Below, piece after piece: positions 7,321-11,879 of a DNA stretch of 11,879 nucleotides. A program made the position numbers and the translations under genes. The notes beneath the pieces are model-generated. The model ran no database searches, was not told the origin of the DNA, and saw only the letters and a program-made list of their open reading frames with translations. Source of the DNA: DATFYI01 sp035315125. GTDB lineage: Bacteria > Chloroflexota > Anaerolineae > Anaerolineales > Anaerolineaceae. Within the stretch, counting starts at the first letter, position 1; each line of letters begins with the position of its first letter. Location: assembly GCA_035315125.1 (NCBI GenBank), contig DATFYI010000339.1, forward strand, positions 1-11,879, read 5' to 3'.

Positions 7321-8439
7321 ATGCTGGCCAAAGTAAAGGTTGGCATTATTGGCTGCGGAAATATCAGTCATCAATATATCCAGAATATGAAGACCTTCGA
7401 TATTCTGGATGTTAAATCGGTTTCAGACATCGATATGGAAAAGGCTGATAAAATTGCCGCGGAATATGATCTGAAATCGGTTTCTGCGGACGAATTATAT
7501 TCGGATCCCGAAATCCAGATTGTCGTCAACCTGACCATCCCGTCCTCCCATACTGATATCTCCATAAAAACGATCGAAGCTGGCAAGAGCATTTACAACG
7601 AAAAACCGCTGGCTATCAGCCGTGCAGATGCAGGTAGGATTTTGGAAGCCGCTCATAAGAAAGGCGTTCTGGTGGGTTCCGCTCCAGATAATTTTCTGGG
7701 TGGCAGCCTGCAAACCTGTCGCAAGCTGATCGATGATAGTTGGATCGGCACACCAGTTGCGGCTACAGCTTTTTTTGCCACGCATGGCCCTGAGGATTGG
7801 CATCCAAACCCCGCTTTTTACTATGAGATCGGTGCAGGTCCTTTGTTTGATCTCGGTCCGTATAGCCTGACTGCCCTGGTTTCACTGTTCGGTCCTGCCA
7901 GGCGGGTAACTGGCTCTGCTCGTATCTCCTTCCCTGAACGATCCATTCTGTCTCAGCCCCTTTACGGAGAGATCATCAAAGTAGATGTCCCAACTCATGT
8001 GGCCGGTGTGATCGATTTTGTTTCTGGTCCTGTGGCATCCATCATTGCCAGCTTTGATATACGCTATGCTAACCAGCCTCTGATCGAAATTTATGGTGCT
8101 GAAGGAACGCTGAGCTTGCCGGGTCCCAATAAATTCGCCGGTTCTGTTCTTATGCGCCGAATAGGGGCGGAGCACTGGTCAGAAGTGCCGCTCACACATA
8201 CTACCACCGTTGGCCGTGGGATTGGCGTCGCCGACATGGCTTATGCCCTCACCAGCGGCCGCAAGCATCGTGCCAGCGGGGAACTGGCTTTTCATGTTCT
8301 GGACCTGATGCATGCCATCATCGAAGCTTCCGATCGTGGCGAACATGTGATGGTTGAAAGTGGTTATTGTGAAGGGAAGCCTTTCGAACGCCCGACTCCA
8401 ATTCCTGTGGGGTTACGCCCACAGGAGTTAGACATGTAA
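7321..8439 (+). CDS. Gfo/Idh/MocA-family sugar dehydrogenase
   Basis: This 372-residue NAD(P)-dependent oxidoreductase is of the type that oxidises sugars, inositols or their phosphates. The Rossmann motif GIIGCGNIS (8-16), the EKP motif with catalytic Lys (E94, K95, P96) and the GAGPLFDLGPY motif (171-181) are clear. The last is the variant with Tyr where many members have His, common in one subgroup. TTG at 7315 is in frame, but ATG 7321 is chosen: AAAGGAG (7304-7310) then sits about 10 nt upstream rather than 4. It lies 64 nt after the VOC gene and is the last gene before a new promoter. A strong hairpin overlaps its final codons. It probably supplies the oxidation or epimerisation step of the pathway. 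Confidence 0.9.
   Translation: MLAKVKVGIIGCGNISHQYIQNMKTFDILDVKSVSDIDMEKADKIAAEYDLKSVSADELYSDPEIQIVVNLTIPSSHTDISIKTIEAGKSIYNEKPLAISRADAGRILEAAHKKGVLVGSAPDNFLGGSLQTCRKLIDDSWIGTPVAATAFFATHGPEDWHPNPAFYYEIGAGPLFDLGPYSLTALVSLFGPARRVTGSARISFPERSILSQPLYGEIIKVDVPTHVAGVIDFVSGPVASIIASFDIRYANQPLIEIYGAEGTLSLPGPNKFAGSVLMRRIGAEHWSEVPLTHTTTVGRGIGVADMAYALTSGRKHRASGELAFHVLDLMHAIIEASDRGEHVMVESGYCEGKPFERPTPIPVGLRPQELDM
8400..8429 (+). other. Strong hairpin at the 3' end of the dehydrogenase gene
   Basis: Bases 8400-8411 pair with 8418-8429: nine perfect pairs (TCCTGTGGG with CCCACAGGA), then one G-T wobble and two A-T pairs, around a 6-nt loop GTTACG. It lies inside the coding sequence, 7 nt before the stop codon at 8437, and has no T-run after it. 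It may mark the end of the operon by Rho-dependent termination or act as a 3' stabiliser. Confidence 0.5.
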
Positions 8440-8475
8440 AAGTAGCGCAGCATTTATGTGAATTAATATAACATC

Positions 8476-8493
8476 TGTCATTGACATATGACA
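8476..8493. promoter_or_regulatory. Candidate operator palindrome over the -35 box
   Basis: TGTCATTGACATATGACA contains perfect 6-bp arms TGTCAT (8476-8481) and ATGACA (8488-8493) around TGACAT. It overlaps the whole -35 hexamer, so binding would repress by occlusion. The half-site TGACA/TGTCA occurs three times in 18 bases. No regulator gene is present in the window to pair with it. Confidence 0.5.
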
Positions 8494-8509
8494 AACAAAA
8501 TATTATACT
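8481..8509 (+). promoter_or_regulatory. Near-consensus sigma-70 promoter for the second operon
   Basis: TTGACA at 8481-8486 is a perfect -35 box, then exactly 17 nt, then TATACT at 8504-8509, five of six to the -10 consensus. A start near 8516 would leave a leader of about 115 nt containing an A/T-rich tract (8524-8542). It is the best promoter-like match I saw in the window and lies in its longest intergenic gap after the first gene. A weaker second candidate, TTGACC at 8550-8555 with TTTACA at 8573-8578, follows. Confidence 0.75.
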
Positions 8510-8631
8510 TTAATAGATTGTACATAATAAAATAAAATAAAAGCCAGACTTGACCGTTTATTAAAATTCTGCTTTACATAGCTTTTATATCCATCATGAT
8601 TCTATACCCAAAGGGGTTATTAAAAGAAACC

Positions 8632-9222
8632 ATGCCAACAATTCCTGAACAAATTATCAAAGTAGGACGAGAGATGTTTGAACGCCGGCTGACCGACTTT
8701 TCCGGCGGCAACATCAGCGTTTGTAGTGAGGGATTGGTGTATATCACTCCTCGTTTTTCAGGAGGACAAAAACACTGGCAGTTGGAGCCGGCTGATATCC
8801 TGTGTGGGCGGCTGGATAATGATGAACTTTTGAATAATCCGCTGTTTTCGCGGGAAGGCAAGGCTCATCTGGGGATTTATCATAATTTTCCGGATGCAGG
8901 CGCGGTTATCCATGCTCATCCATTCCACGTTCTGCCGTTCTGTGCTGCGAATAAACCAATCCCCCCCGTGCTGGAAGGTACGCAAAAGTTTGGAATAATC
9001 GAATGTGTGCCCGAAGCACCGGCTCACAGCGCCGAGATTGCAAAAAATATCGTAGCCGGATTTCAAGGCAAAGAGGAGCGCATCCGCAAACATGCTGCCG
9101 CCCTGATCATGCCAAAACACGGCATCATTGTGGCCGGCAAAGATCTGCTGTTAGCCATCGATGCACTCGAGCGGATCGACTGGAACGCCTATTGCATCCT
9201 TTCGCAAAAACTACTTCTTTAG
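8632..9222 (+). CDS. Class II (zinc) aldolase, L-fuculose-phosphate aldolase-like
   Basis: This 196-residue member of the class II aldolase/adducin family uses zinc to split a ketose 1-phosphate into dihydroxyacetone phosphate and an aldehyde, or acts as an epimerase in relatives such as AraD. Visible are the GGNIS phosphate-binding segment (25-29), catalytic acid/base E75 in SREGKAH, zinc ligands H94 and H96 (IHAH) and H163 in PKHG. ATG 8596 is in frame, but the 12 extra residues do not look like the family and lack a Shine-Dalgarno. ATG 8632 gives a normal N-terminus, with AAGGGG at 8611-8616 rather far upstream. It is the first gene of the second operon and lies 14 nt before a PfkB kinase, a classic kinase-aldolase pair. 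Confidence 0.87.
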   Translation: MPTIPEQIIKVGREMFERRLTDFSGGNISVCSEGLVYITPRFSGGQKHWQLEPADILCGRLDNDELLNNPLFSREGKAHLGIYHNFPDAGAVIHAHPFHVLPFCAANKPIPPVLEGTQKFGIIECVPEAPAHSAEIAKNIVAGFQGKEERIRKHAAALIMPKHGIIVAGKDLLLAIDALERIDWNAYCILSQKLLL

Positions 9223-9236
9223 AAGACTCGTCAAAA

Positions 9237-10169
9237 ATGTTCCTGACAATAACCGCCAATTCTGCCCTGGACCGGGTTATCTATATCGATGAATTTATAC
9301 CTGGGACGACCATGCGTCCGCAAAAGCTGGTCGAAAGTGTGGGTGGAAAAGGGTTCGATACATCCGTAGTTTATCGTGCTCTTGGACAGGAAACCCTAGC
9401 GCTGGGTTTTGTGGCCGGTGAGACCGGTAAAGCGCTGGTCAGGCTGCTCGATAAGTATGGCATCCAGCACGATCTAATCTGGGTCAATGGTGAGACCCGT
9501 ATTGCAGATGTCATTGTTGAAATCAGGCATAACCGGCATAGCCACCTAATCGCTCAAAGCTATCAGGTTAATCCGGATGCCTACCGCGACCTGCTGGGTC
9601 GTTTCGAAGCGGTTGTTGCTAAAGCCAGTTGGGTGGTTGCTTCAGGCTCGCTCCCCGAAGGAATTCCGGCCAATTTTTATGGTACCCTGGCAGAAATTGC
9701 TAGGAAGTACAACGTTCCGATCTTGATCGATTGCCCCGGCGAGCCAGCCCGGCAGGCCATTCCATTTAAACCAGCCATCCTTAAAATGAATAACCGTGAA
9801 TTTTCCGAGACTTTTGGGATAGATATTTTATCCCTGGATGATCTCAAACAAAAGGCCCTGAGTATCTGCCAAATGCATGGTATCCAAACCCTTGTGATCA
9901 CCTGCGGCGAACAGGGCATCCTGGCAATTACCGCGGAAGGCTGTTACCTGGCTGCCAGTCCCAAACAAAAAGAGGTTAATGCGGCCGGGGCGGGCGATGC
10001 GGCTTCCGCCACCCTTACATGGCGCTTTTCCCTGGGTGAAAGCTGGCGCCAAGCTGTCCAATGGGCAGCCGCAACAAGCGCGGCAACTGTGCTGACCGAA
10101 GGCACCGCTGACTGCAATTTTAGTGATATTGAGCGGATCTATCCGCTGGTTACCGTGCAAACTGTTTAA
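9237..10169 (+). CDS. PfkB-family sugar kinase, 1-phosphofructokinase/tagatose-6-phosphate kinase-like
   Basis: The 310-residue product belongs to the PfkB carbohydrate kinase family, in the branch of 1-phosphofructokinase and tagatose-6-phosphate kinase, which phosphorylate sugar phosphates. Landmarks: an N-terminal TITANSALDR (family TxTxNPALD), GGKG (36-39), SGSLPEG (136-142), KMNNREF (183-189) and the anion-hole/catalytic AGAGDA (250-255) with base D254. After GGKG the family usually has x-Asn-Val-Ala; here it is F-D-T-S (Asp41 replaces Asn). The frame is open back to 9003, but that part lies over the aldolase gene; ATG 9237, 14 nt after its stop, gives the correct N-terminus. The Shine-Dalgarno is weak, suggesting coupling. 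The product is likely a ketose bisphosphate or 1-phosphate used by the adjacent class II aldolase. Confidence 0.88.
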   Translation: MFLTITANSALDRVIYIDEFIPGTTMRPQKLVESVGGKGFDTSVVYRALGQETLALGFVAGETGKALVRLLDKYGIQHDLIWVNGETRIADVIVEIRHNRHSHLIAQSYQVNPDAYRDLLGRFEAVVAKASWVVASGSLPEGIPANFYGTLAEIARKYNVPILIDCPGEPARQAIPFKPAILKMNNREFSETFGIDILSLDDLKQKALSICQMHGIQTLVITCGEQGILAITAEGCYLAASPKQKEVNAAGAGDAASATLTWRFSLGESWRQAVQWAAATSAATVLTEGTADCNFSDIERIYPLVTVQTV

Positions 10170-10187
10170 CTAACGAAAGGAAATATT

Positions 10188-10877
10188 ATGCAGGCATATC
10201 GGATTATTGATTTGTCGCATACCATCATTCCGGGCCAAGAGGAATACCGCCTGGAAATCGACACCCGTTTTACCGAGCAGTGGGAACAATTCGCTCAATA
10301 CAAACGCCAGGATGATCATTGGTACATCCTTTCTGAGGTCCATTTCAGCACCCATGTTGGCACCCATATCGAGTTCCCGTACCATCATTTTCGAGACGGA
10401 TTGGATGCTGCCCACTTTCCGCTGGAAAAACTGATCGGCGAAGCTATTGTCCTCGATATTTCTCAATGGGGTCAAAATGACTGTATCACTCTGCCGGATT
10501 TGCAGAAGGTTGCCAGCGATCGCATTCAACCTGGCGATATCGTGTATTGCTATACCGGCCTTGATCGCTACTACCATACCGAGAAGCAGCATTACCGGCC
10601 CTGGTTCACCACCGATGCCATTCAATGGCTGGCAGGCACTGGTTTAAAGGTATTTGGGGTAGATACTTCTGGCATTGAAGTTCGCAATCCGGATGGAAGT
10701 CCCTTTTATGGCCAACCCAACCATGAGGCGTTGCTTGGAGCTGGTATACCCCTGGTAGAGTTCTTGACCAACCTGGGGGGATTGCTGAACAAACGTTTTA
10801 TGACCTACATCTTGCCAGTGAAGCTGGCAGGTGCTGAGTCATTTCCGGTGCGGATAATCGCAATTGAGGAAGCCTGA
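10188..10877 (+). CDS. Cyclase-family metal hydrolase (kynurenine formamidase-like)
   Basis: This 229-residue protein belongs to the cyclase/kynurenine-formamidase (KynB-like) family of metal-dependent hydrolases. The signature HxGTHxDxPxH reads H56-V-G58-T-H60-I-E62-F-P-Y-H66, with Glu in place of Asp at a metal-ligand position. The C-terminal half has FGVDTSGIEV (156-165), a conserved strand of the family, and an H179 in PNHE that fits the usual distal histidine. AAAGGA (10177-10182) precedes the ATG by 5 nt. No tryptophan-degradation gene is nearby, so amide, ester or lactone hydrolysis in the sugar pathway is more likely than formylkynurenine hydrolysis. It overlaps the next gene by one base (TGATG). 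Confidence 0.85.
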   Translation: MQAYRIIDLSHTIIPGQEEYRLEIDTRFTEQWEQFAQYKRQDDHWYILSEVHFSTHVGTHIEFPYHHFRDGLDAAHFPLEKLIGEAIVLDISQWGQNDCITLPDLQKVASDRIQPGDIVYCYTGLDRYYHTEKQHYRPWFTTDAIQWLAGTGLKVFGVDTSGIEVRNPDGSPFYGQPNHEALLGAGIPLVEFLTNLGGLLNKRFMTYILPVKLAGAESFPVRIIAIEEA

Positions 10878-11879
10878 TGAACCCAAATCTTGAAGCTATC
10901 CAAACCATGGATATAAACGGATTCGATCAAAATCTGCTACTTGGTATGTACCGACAGATGGTCTTAGCTCGTGAATTTGAAGAAAAACTATATTATTTAT
11001 TCTTAAGCCGTCCCATGCCAGGCACGATGCACCAGGCCACTGGTCAGGAAGCCGTCGCGGTGGGGATTATTAGTGCACTTCGCCCAGATGATTATGTCAC
11101 TTCTACTCATCGCGGTCACGAGCATTGTGTCGCAAAAGGCGTCCCTGTAAATCGAATGATGGCGGAGATGTTTGCCAAACGTAGCGGTACAAACAAGGGC
11201 ATGGGCGGATCGATGCATTTATGTGATTTTTCTAAAGGGATGTTGGGTGCTTTCGGTATTGTTGGAGCCGGTATTCCGATCGCGACCGGGGCAGCCCTAT
11301 CCGCTCGGGTACGTAAATCCGATCAAGTAGCCGTCGCATTCTTTGGGGATGGTGCGATGAACGAAGGTGTTTTCCATGAATCTGCCAATATGGCTTCACT
11401 TTGGAAACTTCCGGTGATTTTTGTTTGTGAAAACAATCATTACGCTCTTTCTATGACAGTGGATAAATCTTCAGCGGTAAAAGATTTGTACCGGCGCGGC
11501 GAAGCTTATGCGATCCCAGGTATTCAAGTAGACGGAAATGACGTGGCAGCTGTCTACCGGGCAGCCCAGACGGCAGTTCAAAGGGCGCGTCAGGGACAGG
11601 GACCCAGTTTACTTGAGTGCATCACCTATCGTGTGCGCGGGCATGCTCGCTTTGAATCTTCCCATTATCGCGATCCCCAGGAAATAGAAGCCTGGAAGAA
11701 GTTGGACCCAATCCAGCGCTTGCGTCAGGCAATACTGGATCAGACATCAATCACAATCGAAGAGCTGGATCAAATCCAGGCTGCCGTCGATGAGGAGCTT
11801 GATGCGGCAATTGCCTTTGCAGAAGCCAGTGAGGATGTCCAGCCGGAAGATTATGAACAATACGTCACAGATGAGGCCA
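10877..11879 (+). CDS. Thiamine-diphosphate 2-oxoacid dehydrogenase E1 alpha subunit (pyruvate/acetoin type), partial
   Basis: Frame starts at ATG 10877, which shares its A with the TGA stop of the cyclase gene, and stays open for 334 codons to the edge; only the C-terminal tail is missing. The protein matches E1 alpha of pyruvate or acetoin dehydrogenases. It has the opening YRQMVLAREFEEKL (25-38), THRGHEH (77-83), KGMGGSMHL (107-115) and the ThDP-Mg motif GDG (157-159) with NN (186-187) about 30 residues later, in a GDGAMNEGVFHES context. The E1 alpha loop usually near GHSxSDxxxYR reads RGHARFESSHYRD (254-266). Beta subunit, E2 and E3 genes are expected downstream. In this island it may convert a 2-oxoacid or diketone made by the aldolases into an acyl-CoA; plain pyruvate dehydrogenase is also possible. 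Confidence 0.9.
   Translation, partial: MNPNLEAIQTMDINGFDQNLLLGMYRQMVLAREFEEKLYYLFLSRPMPGTMHQATGQEAVAVGIISALRPDDYVTSTHRGHEHCVAKGVPVNRMMAEMFAKRSGTNKGMGGSMHLCDFSKGMLGAFGIVGAGIPIATGAALSARVRKSDQVAVAFFGDGAMNEGVFHESANMASLWKLPVIFVCENNHYALSMTVDKSSAVKDLYRRGEAYAIPGIQVDGNDVAAVYRAAQTAVQRARQGQGPSLLECITYRVRGHARFESSHYRDPQEIEAWKKLDPIQRLRQAILDQTSITIEELDQIQAAVDEELDAAIAFAEASEDVQPEDYEQYVTDEA

Noticed and set aside
8400..8429. Intrinsic (Rho-independent) terminator
   Set aside because: The hairpin is strong but lies inside the coding sequence and no T-run follows.
778..8439. Myo-inositol catabolic (iol) operon
   Set aside because: Only Gfo/Idh-, PfkB- and aldolase-type genes overlap in kind; IolB, IolD, IolE and IolA-like genes are absent.
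8550..8578. Second tandem promoter, TTGACC-N17-TTTACA
   Set aside because: The -10 is poor; the site at 8481-8509 is much better, so it is only mentioned there.
9003..9236. Possible N-terminal extension of the PfkB kinase
   Set aside because: It is an out-of-frame reading of the class II aldolase gene; the PfkB domain starts at ATG 9237.

Overview
The window looks like a stretch of bacterial chromosome carrying a carbohydrate or sugar-acid catabolic island. Twelve genes lie on the + strand, all facing the same way, and the last one runs off the right edge. The first ~670 bases are AT-rich and hold no gene I can support. I see no rRNA, tRNA, CRISPR array, insertion sequence or phage gene. Mid-range GC, Shine-Dalgarno-led genes, GTG and TTG starts and the mix of enzyme families would fit an anaerobic bacterium such as an Anaerolineae-type Chloroflexota. 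That placement rests only on gene content and is low confidence.

Transcription unit 1 (promoter near 675-702, genes 778-8439) encodes, in order: a URO-D-fold protein of the methyltransferase-like branch, an HpcH/HpaI-type class II aldolase, a phosphotriesterase-like amidohydrolase, a D-2-hydroxyacid dehydrogenase, a divergent transaldolase-family Schiff-base aldolase, a ROK sugar kinase, a VOC-fold (methylmalonyl-CoA epimerase-like) protein and a Gfo/Idh/MocA dehydrogenase. Gaps run from an 11-nt overlap to 78 nt. Two of the larger gaps contain hairpins, and the last gene ends in a strong 12-bp hairpin.

Transcription unit 2 starts from a near-consensus promoter at 8481-8509 whose -35 box lies inside a TGTCAT-N6-ATGACA palindrome. 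It encodes a class II (FucA-like) aldolase, a PfkB-family phosphosugar kinase, a kynurenine-formamidase-type cyclase and the alpha subunit of a thiamine-diphosphate 2-oxoacid dehydrogenase (partial). The E1 beta and E2 genes would be expected just beyond the window.

Together the genes supply two sugar kinases, three mechanistically different aldolases, two NAD(P)-type oxidoreductases, two hydrolases or lactonases and an acyl-CoA-forming E1. This is the toolkit for oxidising, phosphorylating and splitting an unusual sugar, polyol or sugar acid into C2/C3 units. The set does not match a textbook pathway. No transporter or regulator is present in the window. Several enzymes carry a changed residue at a normally conserved active-site position: transaldolase Asp->Asn, Glu->Gln and Arg->Ile; ROK Glu->Asn; phosphotriesterase His->Asn; PfkB Asn->Asp; cyclase Asp->Glu. 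I read this as a pathway for a non-standard substrate; that is inference. All alignments were done by eye.
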